Source: Anaeramoeba flamelloides (taxonomy: Eukaryota > Metamonada > Anaeramoebidae). From it: a DNA stretch of 64,000 nt. The stretch spans positions 3,100,001 to 3,164,000 of the forward strand of contig JANTQA010000047.1 of NCBI GenBank assembly GCA_027625915.1. The letters run 5' to 3'. Below are positions 10,889-21,536 of this stretch, piece by piece (position 1 is the stretch's first letter; each line of letters begins with the position of its first letter). The notes beneath the pieces were generated by a model. It was not told where the DNA came from. It saw only the letters and a program-made list of their open reading frames with translations, and searched no databases. The position numbers and the translations under genes are program-made.

Positions 10889-13800
10889 ATGTCAAACAAA
10901 AAGTTAGCACATGGGAAACATATGAAAATTTTAAAAAACCTCCTTCAAATACCATCTAACCAAGTTTGTGCAGATTGTGGCTGTGCTGGTACAAATCCTT
11001 TTCTAAATCTTTTTGTTTTAATTAGTTTTCTTTGTTAAGTGTGACTTCAAATCACGTTCTGGCTTTAAAAATGAACAAATAGTATTTTTGTTGAAATCTT
11101 TTAAGATTATTTTACTTTCTTTGTTTTTTTAAAAAAACACATTATTTGGTTGCTAAATCTTTTTTTGCAATTTTCTTTTTTTTTAATCCATTAATTCCAT
11201 ACCATTTTCACTTGACAAACAATTAAGGGCCAACATGGGCGTCTGTAAATTTAGGGGTGTTTATTTGTATTAATTGTTCTGGAGTTCATAGATCGATTGG
11301 CACTCATATTACACAGGTGAGGAGCACAACCCTTGACTCGTGGACAGTTAACCAAGTCAAAACAATGAGTGAGGTTGGTAATGTGATTGGAAACAGTTAT
11401 TGGGAGGGTAAGCTTCCACAAGGGTTTGTTAGGCCAAAGCCCTCCAACAAATTCGCTGTTGAACAATTCATTAGAGATAAGTATCAACATAGATTATATT
11501 TTAGTAAACAGCCAAAAACACATGAAACAATCACCGAAAAAACTACCCAAAAACAAAAAACTCAGAGCAAACATGTGAAATCTCCAAGGCGTTTGTATTT
11601 TCTTTTCTTTTCTTTTCTTTTTTTATTAACATTTTTTCTTGTCTAATTTTTTTATATTGTTTTTAATGGGTCTATTGAAAACACTATGTGAAAAAAAGTT
11701 TAAACTGCAACTCCAAAAAGAACAAACCTTACTACCTATATGTCCAATAAAAAAAAACTTGACCGACACTACCTTCTAGTATTTGCATAAGAAATGGGAA
11801 AAAATTTTCAAAGTTCAATAAGGAAGTTTAATTACACTAAAAAAATCTCATTACTTTTCCAAAGCTTCCCCCCTTTAAACGGACTGGAAAGCGTTTGAAA
11901 GGGCTTTTAATTGTATCAAAGTGTTTAAAAGGTTTGGAAAGACTTAAAATTTTGTCAAAAACATGAAATTTTTTGTGGTGTGAATTTCTGAAAATATCAT
12001 TTTTAATTAATTTTGTAAAGATCTTTGGGTGCTTAACATGTGTAAAAATGATTTTTGAATTTTTTCAGTTTTTTTGTTAAAAAATTGTGATTTTTACATT
12101 AACTATGATACTTTTCTGGTATGCCCCCCAAGATTCAGGAAACTTGATATTATACTTGATGTCTTTAGAAACATTCTATTGTATTTAAAAAAGAAAAGAA
12201 GTGATTTGTAGCAGAAAAAGAAATTGAAAATCGAAAATAATTATAATCAAAAAAAAAACAAACAAACAAACCCAAACATCTCCAATGGTTTATTAAATGG
12301 AATTTCTTGTCATTTAAAACATCAAATATATTATCAAGTTTCCTGAATCTTGGGGGACATACCAGAAAAGTATCATAGTTAATGTAAAAATCACAATTTT
12401 TTAACAAAAAACCTGAAAAAATTCAGAAATCATTTTTGCAACTGTTTTTTTCAATTAATAATTAGAAAAATATTTTGCGAAATTGTACTGAAAAATTTTT
12501 CATTTATTTTTTTTATTATTGGAGAAGTGTAAATTACACTCTAGTTGCCCTTAGACTTAAATTCTCTTTCAAAGGAATTTTGGGCATAAAATCATAGATT
12601 CCACGATAATTAATTAATGAAAATAATTTCAAACTATCACTGTTTGAAATTATTTCATTAAAATTTAATTCTTTCAATTTGTTTCGAAAAATTAATCTAT
12701 TTTTTTCATAGAAAGGACATATCCATAAAAAATGATCAATATTTTCTATTATTTCTTTCTGTTTATACTTTAAACATAGATGCCAAAATTGACTTGAGTT
12801 TTTATCTGGTTATATAATAATATCTATTTAGGCAATTGGTAAATTTCCTTAATTTTCGGATTGTTGATCTTGAAGGATAACTTAAATATCTTTGGGTTTT
12901 AAATAAATAATTTTGATATTTTATTATTGTGAAATATTGTTGAGGGGTGTAGTCAAGTGCCTAGCTTTTCCATAATTTAAAAGAATTAAGTAGAATAGAT
13001 TATAAATCTATAATTTTACTAAATTCTTTTGAATTATGGAAAAGCTAACTGAAGTTTTCTTGAGGTTTTCTGTTTTATTTGTTAAATGTTCTAGGTTTTT
13101 TTGCTGTTTTCTATTTTATTTGTTAAATGTTCTAGGTTTTTTGAGGTTTTCTATTTTATTTGGAAAATCTATTGGTTTTCGTTAGGTTTTTTTGAGGTTT
13201 TCTATTTATTTGTGAAGTGTTCTAGGTTTTTTTGAGGTTTTCTATTTTATTTCGAAAATCTATTGATTTTCCAAATAAACAGAAAACTCACGAAAAGCTA
13301 ACTGTGTTTTTTTTTTAATTTTAAAAATAAAAAGAAAATTTCTAAAATTGAAAAAAACCAATGGTGGTTTTCTAAGATTTAAAAGAATAGGGTAAAATCT
13401 TTGATTTTACTCAATTCTTTTATTTTTTTTTTTGGACAAACTAACTACATTTTCAGCCCTTGGAATTCAATAATTCATATATGTGTACTTATATATATAT
13501 ATTTTTTTATTCAGTTAAATCATTTGAATTCCAATTGATTTTGTTGTTTGTTCGTTAATTGAATTTTATTAATTCTTCCAAATAAGGAAGAGATAAATTT
13601 TTTAATTTTTTTTATAATTTTTTTTATTAGCCGAAATTACCATATTTTCAATTTTGAATTCTGGTTTAAAATAAGAATTGGCGTGTTTCTGTTTATTTTG
13701 TATATTTCAGTAATACACGAATTAATCCAAGTATTTTTGTAATTTAAATTTTTTATTTCATAATTAAAAATGTCTAATCCATATGTTAATTGGCTTAATA

Positions 13801-16800
13801 TAAAAGATTTTAATAATCTTATTTTTAAGTTATTGTTAAGAAAATTGTTATTAAATAATTGTTTAGAGCTATTAAATGTTTCTTTCGATTTTTTTAAATT
13901 ATAAGCTATATGTGAAATTATATCTAAAGTAATTACCTAAATATTTTTTTTTTTTAAAATCTTTTCATATCTTTGTTTTATCTTTATTAGTTTTTTTAAT
14001 CCAAATTGAATAATAATTTCATATATTGAATTTAATTTTTGATTTAAATATTTTTTTATTTCCTATTAATAATTAAAATTGAATCATCTACAAACATTTA
14101 ACAATGATTTGTTAATGATATTATTTTCAATAAAAGAAAATGTGAAATTAGAGCAAATAAAATAGGTGACAATGGACACTCCTTGGAATATACCAAGTCC
14201 TTTACCATTGATAATATTTTAATAAAACATATTTAATAATTTCATTTAAAATAAATTTTTTTCATTGTTTTTCTAATTCTTTTAAAATTGATTGAATTAA
14301 AAAACATTTTGCTCTATCAATCATTATAATATCTGTTTATCATTTCCTTTTTCATTATCTGATTTAATTTTATTTCAATCATTTTTGAAATTTAATACTT
14401 GAAAATTTTCATTTGTTAATTATAAAAAAACAATACGGATATGAAATAAAACTAAACTAGATTCCAAAAAATTGGACACAGTTAAAACAGTGGAAAGAAC
14501 ATCATTACTGCACTTTAAATTCAAATTGGAAAGAATTTTGATTTTACAAAAAATTTCATTTTTTGTCTTTTTTGTTTTGTTTTCATTTCCTTTTTTGCAG
14601 TTACGTAATCTGTTTCGTTAGATCTCGAATATTTTTTTTCAATGGTTGATAGAAGGTTAGTGTTGAGTTTGTTAAATTGGAAAATAACATACAATTGATA
14701 GATGTTATCTTAACATTTGATCGATCAACAATTGTTGGTGAAATTTCAACAAATTTACCAATACATTTTTTGTTCCGCTCGTTTCATTATTTTGGACACA
14801 CCTGTTTTTATTTTTGAGTTTTTAATTTTTTTCTTTTATTTGGATTAAAATGATTACTTATTAAAACATTAATACTGGGTAACTTAAATGTGGTTTTATA
14901 TTAAGTTTGGAAAAATACAATAAATTGGTTTTTTTTTGCCTATTTTTGATTTTGTGTGTGTCCAAATTTTTGGAACGGGGTTTATTTAATTGAAGACGAA
15001 AGTTGTATTATATCCAAAAGATGAATTTTATTTTTGTAGAATTAAAACAAAATGAAATAAATTTTTAAGTGTAAGATATTTGTTGAATTATTTTTTCGTT
15101 TTAAAAACCAAAAGTCATTTCCAAGAAGCAAAAACGTAAATGTTTTTTAATTCATCATCAAACGAAATAGGGTATTTCCAAAATTTTGGGGCATTTTTTT
15201 TATACATTTCATAAAAAAACCTTTTTGATAGTGGATCTATTTCTTGATTGACAATACCAAATAGAGTGAAATATTAATACTAATTGAATCAATTACCCAT
15301 TGTATTTATTTCAAAATATGTTTCTTAAAATTTATTTTAAAAAAATGAAAAAAAAAAAATTGCACTTTTTTTGGACAAAACAATGCATAGGCAATTTCAA
15401 TAATAAACGGGAAATATGACAAGGGAGGACACAAACGATTTTTTAAATAATAAAATACAGTTATAAATTTTCAATTCTATTGGAACTTTTGTAGAAATTA
15501 AACAAGTTAGGAAAACGATTTTTTCTGATCAAAAAGAAAATAATAAAAACCAATTTTTACCCCTAAAAAATATCAGAGAAAATCGAGATCAGAAATTTAA
15601 ATATTTTTGATGAATGTAATTTCATACGAACAAACAAATTGATTTCTTATTAAGAATCGATAAATGATTGTTAATTATTTTGCATATTTAAATAATTATG
15701 CGAATTGAGTTGAATACAAATAATACAAAATAAATTTGCCACTCTTTTTTAGAAATAACTTATGAAAGTTATTTAGCCTTTTTATGGATGCAACCATTTT
15801 TATTACTTTTGGATTTTTCACTTTTTAAAAAGTACTTTGCAGATTTTAAACAAGATTCCTTTCAAAATTATGATTCAAAGTAAAGTTGTTTTAAATGGGG
15901 GGGCAAAAAAAAAAAAACATTTTAATAAAGTTCTAAAGAGGATAACAGAAGTTTTTTAATTGTTTTATAGACACTTTTGAAAACTTTATTGTCAACTTTT
16001 TTTTAAAATTACCCTATTCAAATTAACACTATTTTTTGCCCCATACATTTAAACAATATTTTACCAAAACTTTGGAATTTAGGTTGGATATAAACTAAAT
16101 TCCAAAAATTTGGACACAGTTTAAACAGTTGAAAGAATAACAATACTACACTCTATATTCAATTCAGAAATAATTTTGATTTTACAAACTATTTTTTTTT
16201 TGTCTTTTTTATTTTGTTTTCATTTCCTTTTTTCCAGTTACTTAATCTGTTTCCTTAGATCTGTAATTTTTTTTACAATGGTTGATTGAATGTTAATGTT
16301 GAGTTTGTTAAATTGAAGAAAAATGACACACCATTTGTCTGATTGTATCTTATCATTTGATCGATCAACAATTGTTGGTGAAATTTCAACAAATTTACCA
16401 ATACAATTTTTTTTATTCCACTCGTTTCATTATTTTGAAGACACCTGATTTTTTTTCTTTTCGTTTTATATTTTTTTCTTTCATTTGGATTAAAATGATT
16501 AATTATAAAAACATTAATACCCGGTTACTTAAATGTGATTTTATATTAAGTTTGGAAAAATATCATAAATTGAGTTTTTTTTTGCCTATTTTTGATTTTG
16601 GGTGTTTCTGTGATGTACAAATTTTTGAATGGGGTTTATTTTCAGCGATTAATCTAATACAAATCAATTATTTAGAAATGATTATTGGATAAAAGAAAAA
16701 AAGAAAAAAATATTTATTAAATCGGGTTTCCGACCATTTTTAATTTAAAAATTTTACACTTTTATTAGATTCAAAAGAGTTTTTAGCATTCTAAATTTAA

Positions 16801-17976
16801 ATTTCCCCTATTCCTTTTTTGTTTATTAATTTTTTTAATTCCAAATTGATTATTTATTTTTTTAGACTCAAGACACATGACTCGATCTAAATCTCGAAAT
16901 GAAGAATTTTCAAGACATAGTAAATCTAGGCATAATAGAAGACATGTAAAAAGAATTAAAAAAAGTGCTTCTGAACCCAAATTAAGTGGATCTAGACAAC
17001 AGCCAATTAAAAAAGTTTGTTTTTCTTTATATTTTTGTTTCAAAAACAAAATTTTCATCAAATAAGAACATTTATTTTATCTTTACCTTTAGATTTTATT
17101 TTTTTTTCAAATAAAAATAAAATTAACAACTTTTACATTTACAAATTTCAAAAAAAATAGAGCCAATTTGGCACTTTTGAAAATTTAATTGATATAGATG
17201 AACCAAATGAAATAAAAACGAAGAAAAATGACGAGCAATTAATTACCATGGAAGCATTTTATTCAATTTCGGAGGAAACAACTAAAACAAAAAAAGAAGA
17301 AAATAATTTGGTTTCAAAACAACAACAACAGCAGCAGCAACAGCAGCAGCAGAAGGAAAGAACAAGAACATTACAACAAAGACAACAGCGGCAAATACAA
17401 AACAAGCCAAAAACTAATAATCAATCACAGAACCAAGTACAAAATCCTAACCAATTAATTGATTTCCATACCAATTTAAATCAAACTAATAAAAATACCA
17501 CTTCCCAATCCAATTCAAAACAAAATATGAATCTAATCACAGAAGATTTATTTTCTTTAGGAATCAATCAAAACAATTCAACAGATAAACAAACTAAAAA
17601 GGGGGATCTAGACAAGGATTATATTATGTCGATGTTTGGCCAATCAAATAACAACAACAGCAGCAATAACAACAACAACAATTTTAATAATTTCAATTCT
17701 CAACAGAATACAATGTATAATAGAAACCAAAGAAATACCCAAAACAACTATTCTTCAAATCAATTTAATTTCCAAACAAATAATAAAAACACAGTAAAAA
17801 GCGGTTATAATAAAAATCAAATGCCAACTAATTCCAATAGAAATATGAAATGGAACACAAACCCAAATCAACAATTTTCTTCTTTTGGTCAAAATCAAAT
17901 GAACAATAGATGGCGAATTTCTAATCAAACCCAATCACAATATCAAGTGAATAATTCTGTTTTTGATTTTTTTTAA
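10889..17976 (+). CDS. SMAP-type Arf GTPase-activating protein, 4 exons
   Basis: Exons 10889-10988, 11228-11590, 16866-17014 and 17161-17976 join in phase into 475 residues. The ArfGAP zinc finger is complete: C27-x2-C30-x16-C47-x2-C50, with the arginine finger R55 after SGVH. The block around LDSW and NSYWEGKLP follows. Residues after about 155 are basic and Ser/Arg-rich, then comes a clathrin-box sequence LIDID (213-217), a Gln run, and DYIMSMFG (357-364), which matches the DSILSLYG-type segment of SMAP1/2. The Asn/Gln-rich tail ends in DFF. SMAP proteins regulate Arf1/Arf6 at clathrin-coated membranes; that function is inferred. The first intron splits the zinc finger between its two Cys pairs. 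The second intron is 5,275 nt. Confidence 0.87.
12043..12440. mobile_element. Long-armed inverted-repeat element, copy 1
   Basis: The arms at about 12043-12172 and 12312-12440 are reverse complements of each other over about 125 bp, with few mismatches, including CTGGTATGCCCCCCAAGATT on the left. They surround a 140-bp centre. A diverged copy lies at about 29085-29505 in the kinase intron, in reverse orientation. No coding region was recognised. Confidence 0.75.
12537..14215 (-). mobile_element. LINE copy C, decayed, related subfamily
   Basis: On the minus strand, broken frames give a GIFQG...LSP-like RT block near 14170, a DDSILII motif near 14070, and, near 12720, DHFLWICPFYEKNR, which aligns with the HFLWNC zinc-knuckle region of copies A and B. 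The 3' end reads through LRATRV before an AATAATAAA-rich tail. It is interrupted by the foldback repeat at 12943-13445. Many stops and shifts show it is old. Confidence 0.7.
12943..13445. repeat. Foldback-type multi-hairpin repeat, copy H4
   Basis: It opens with GTCAAGTGCCTAGCTTTTCC, followed by a palindrome built on AATTCTTTTGAATTATGGAA. Four to five direct copies of a roughly 45-bp unit come next (TTTTCTATTTTATTTG...GTTCTAGGTTTTTTTG). It ends with another AATTCTTTT palindrome. It sits inside LINE copy C. Confidence 0.7.
14455..14982. mobile_element. Tc1/mariner-like non-autonomous element, copy 1 (528 bp)
   Basis: The ends AACTAGATTCCAAAAAATTG and, on the other strand, AACCCCGTTCCAAAAATTTG are inverted repeats of about 30 bp with TGGACACA just inside. 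TA flanks both ends (14453-14454, 14983-14984). Over 70% of the interior is recognisable by eye in the copy at 16093-16636, including GATCGATCAACAATTGTTGG. Confidence 0.75.
15170..15760. mobile_element. TIR element family with GGGGCA ends, copy 1 (591 bp)
   Basis: The left end GGGTATTTCCAAAATTTTGG runs into GGGCATTTTTT, and the right end gives the inverted form near AGAAATAACT. TA flanks both sides. The interior shares long stretches with the reverse-oriented copy at 34408-34990, for example GATCAAAAAGAAAATAATAA and AAAATCGAGATCA. No coding region was recognised. Confidence 0.75.
16093..16636. mobile_element. Tc1/mariner-like non-autonomous element, copy 2 (544 bp)
   Basis: The left end AACTAAATTCCAAAAATTTG with GGACACA and the right end, read on the other strand as AACCCCATTCAAAAATTTG, are flanked by TA (16091-16092, 16637-16638). 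It has the same orientation as the copy at 14455 and is colinear with it. The open frame at 16357-16692 falls across this element and is not a gene. Confidence 0.72.
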
Positions 17977-19162
17977 TTAATAAATGAATGAATGAATGAA
18001 TTAATTTGAGGGATTGGATCCAAGTACATGTTCATAAATTGTTCAATATATATATATATATATATATATATATTACGAGATTTTCGGCAAAAAGTAAAAA
18101 AAAAAAATATTTAAATTATAAAATTGATTTTAAAAAGAAATTTGACCCATTCAGAACTAAATAATAGGTTTTTAGTAATTTATTCTTTTTCATTTTTCCT
18201 CCCCACTTTAAAAAAAAATTTATTTTCAATGAAATTTTTTTTTTTTACCATTACTCAATAAAAAATAATATTTTGACATCTTTTAATGTTTTTTACTAAT
18301 TTGATTACTATTCCGTAAAATCTTTTACTTTTTCAATTTTAGAGATTTAAAGATGAATTTTCAACTGATCTAAAACAATCCATGAAGTTAAAGATTTTTT
18401 GATAGTGATTTAAAAGGGGAAATCTCTAAAAATGTAAATTAGTTGTTTAGTGAACAATCATTGTGAAATAATATAGGTTTTTTTTTTATAAAAAAGGGTT
18501 TAACTTATTTTTGGTGAATAGTTTATGGATTCAATTATTCTCATTTTCTTTTAGATAAGATAAAAGAAAAAGATAAAAAATGAAAAGAAAAAAATGGAAA
18601 ATATTATACAATTAAAGAAAAATAAAATAATTTACAAAATTAAAAAGTTAGAAATAGGAGAATTTATTGTGGAATTAGATGTTGTTTCATCTATGTTGGT
18701 TTATTGACTTGAACTATCAAGAAAAACCATCAAAAAATAAAATAAAATTAAAATTACTTTGCTCATTTATTCAATCATTAAATTTATTTCAAAGAAAAAA
18801 AATTTTTTTTTATTCTTCTAAAGTTTTTATATTTAGTAGTTTTGATTAGATAACTGGTGTGTTTTTTCTTCTATAATGAAAATATATTGATGATACAATT
18901 AGCTTTAATAGAAAGGAAACAAGAGTAATCATTCTTTGGATTTTTCTGTTGATTATAATGGGTTAACCTTTGAAATAAAAAAAACAAAAAAAAAATATTT
19001 ACTTATGAAAGTTCTAAATATAAATTATTAAAATCCAGAAATTCTATTATTTGGTGTTTCTATTTTTAAGTTTAGAAAAGTAATTAAGGAACTAGTATTT
19101 TAATAAAAATTTCAAAAATGAAAAATTGTAATAGTGATCATTAATAAAAAAATCAAATAATG
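17977..19162. other. Intergenic stretch after the SMAP-like gene
   Basis: It holds an AT microsatellite (about 18046-18074) and otherwise AT-rich DNA with poly(A)/poly(T) runs. No gene or element was recognised. Confidence 0.6.
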
Positions 19163-20388
19163 GAGGTTTTGATGATAACATGATTAATTCACGATAAAGT
19201 TACAAAAATCGCGATAATTTACATCAAATCACGATAATATCAGAAAATCGCGATAATTAATAACAAATTGCAATAATATAAAAAATTGCGATAATTCTAT
19301 AAAATCGTAATAAATGCCAAAATATCGCAATTAAAAAGTAATTACGATAAAATAGTTGATGGGTTTTTGGGTTAATTGAGAAATATTTAAACAAAAAAAT
19401 TTTTTTGATCAAAAAATAGCTTAGGTGAAAAAAAGTCATTCTTTGAAAAAACAACAATAAAGATACTTGATCTAATCAAGGATCAGATCCAAGAGTTTTA
19501 TTGGGTTTTCATTTTATTTGGTTGACAAACCCATCGATCGTTTAAGATCAACACCAATAAGAAATAAATAGAACTAAATATTTTTTCAGTTAATCGCGGT
19601 GTTGTAAATTGAGTTGAATAAATGACCTTCGAAAACAACAACCCTTTTTCCGTTCTTTAAAGAATGTGTTCTTGGGTTAAAAGATTTTCAATATTCCCCG
19701 AAAGCTAAAAGGGGTTGGTAAACTTTTCATTAGCTTTCACAACATCCTTGTCAGATGATCACCAATTATTAAGTTTTTTGAAAGATCTGTCTTCTTGTTC
19801 TTTTTTTTCTTTGAGTATCTTTGTATTAGTCAGAAAAAAACAATTAGAGCTTAGAGGTTTTTGTTTGATCGATCACCAATAAGAAGTAAAATTATTCTTT
19901 ATTCTTTTTGGTTATTTAAAATTGTGAAGGTAACAACTCCATTGGAAGAAAATACATCTATCCTATATTCAATTAAATTGTTGGAATGGGTAATTATTAG
20001 TTTGATCATAAAATTTGTTTGAGATTTTAATCTTTTGTTAAAAAAAAAAATGAAAAGAAAACAATTTTTTTCCAGAACAAACCAAACTCATACTTTACAA
20101 AAACTTTATGTCTTTCAAAACTTTCAAACACTTGAAGGCATTACACAACCCTTACAAACACTTTCATAAATTTATGAAAGGAGAAAGTGTTGTAAAAGTA
20201 TCAAGACTTTGTAAAAGTCAAGATATTTTTTTAAGGTAATCTCAAAAAAATAATTTTTCATTTTTTCGCGATAATATGAATTTTGCGATAATGTTGAATA
20301 TCGCGATAAAGTTGGACTAATCACGATTTTTAATATTATCGAGATTTTATTGTTAATATAATGATAATATATGTATCATCAAAACCTC
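19163..20388. mobile_element. TIR element with CGATAA repeat arrays near both ends (1,226 bp)
   Basis: The ends GAGGTTTTGATGATA (left) and TATCATCAAAACCTC (right) are inverted repeats. Just inside the left end about eight degenerate copies of a 19-20-bp unit carrying TCGCGATAAT or TCACGATAAT follow one another (19188-19335). Three or four more lie near the right end in the same orientation (20266-20345). Subterminal motif arrays of this kind bind transposases in hAT- and Mutator-like elements. No transposase gene is left. The middle contains CTTTCAAACACTT-like motifs (about 20115-20240). Confidence 0.6.
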
Positions 20389-21536
20389 TAATTAATTGTT
20401 AGATTTTATTTATTATAGATTTTTTAGAGCCATTTTAACCACAAATAACTTTACTACAAGGAAAATTTTTTCAAAAAAAAATCTCTAAATTTTGTATTTT
20501 TGAAATACACTCATATAATAAACATTATTATACATAACAATTTTCAATGAGGTTTACAACTTTAATAGATATTAATACGAATTGAAAAAAAAATGAAATT
20601 TTTCAGTAATATTTTTTTCATTTTTAATTGTAAAATTTTTGAATTTTTTAATTGACTTAGTAGAGAGATAATTTTCAAGTATTTTTTTAATAGTCTAAAA
20701 GGAAATATATTTTTCAATTTTAAAATAAAACAAAATATTTCAATCAAAAGATATCGCTAAATTAAATTGAAAATCTGATTTTTTATCTGTTTTTGGAATA
20801 TTTTTTATCATTTTATTTTTTTCCATGTTTGAGTTTTTATATACGTTCCCGATTTGTTTTATGCAAATTGCTTTAACATTTATTCGTTTTTCAATCTTAA
20901 TGTTCAATCAAAAATTAATTCATTTCAACTTTTTCCAATAAAAAAATATCCTGAAAATAGGTGTTTTTTTCAAAAGTCGGTATTTTTGAAAAGGGGGGTA
21001 TTCATATTTTCAAGAGTTTAATAGCTATCCTTTTTTTATTACATAAAATTATGATAACTTTGAGAAAATAATTGATAAAAGAAGTATAACTGAAATCCAA
21101 TGTATAGTTTTGGCTAACTTTAATTTTAGGTATTTAAATTTTCCTTGTAGTGTATGGCATGAAAATTTCTAAATTATTTGAAATTTCCTTTCACAAATAC
21201 AAGTATAAGATTATTTAGAGTATAATTTACACTTCTACAACAAAAAAAATAATGATAATCTAAAAAACCCATTTTAATCACCAAGTTTTTTTAATTTCAT
21301 TAGATAATGCTTACACTTTTTCTAACAAAAAACAACTATAACTTATTTTTTAATTCAATTCGACAATGAAAAAAAAAGTATATAAACAAATTCTAATCAT
21401 TTAAAACTTTAGAAATAATAAAATATGAAAACATAATGGGAACAATCGAAACAAAAATGCCACCTTAATTTTCTCAAAAAAATAAAAAAAATAATTTCTC
21501 AAAATTCATTTTTTATTATCAAATTGTTTCAAACTT
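20389..21536. other. Upstream region of the membralin homologue
   Basis: No gene seen. A short stretch near 21215-21260 resembles the 3' end of LINE copy C on the opposite strand (ATTTACACTTCT), too short to call. Confidence 0.5.

Larger units (their letters stand above)
11591..16865 (+). other. SMAP giant intron, 5,275 nt, with at least six mobile elements
   Basis: Donor GTTTGT and acceptor TTTAG restore the frame (C|AC His). The third intron (17015-17160, 146 nt) also uses GTTTGT. Contents in order: a Cys-free AT-rich stretch with scattered CTTT-AAAC motifs (11840-11960), a long-armed inverted repeat (12043-12440), a decayed LINE on the minus strand interrupted by a foldback repeat (12537-14215), a Tc1-like element (14455-14982), a second TIR family (15170-15760) and another Tc1-like copy (16093-16636). 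Confidence 0.8.

Noticed and set aside
11840-11960. CTTT-AAAC motif cluster, similar to 20115-20240
   Set aside because: The motifs are short and degenerate; no boundaries or inverted ends could be set, so it is not called as an element.
12165-12407. 80-codon minus-strand frame
   Set aside because: It lies across the right arm and centre of an inverted-repeat element and shows no protein similarity.
16357-16692. 111-codon frame in the SMAP intron
   Set aside because: It runs across a Tc1-like non-autonomous element and the sister copy at 14455 does not preserve the frame.
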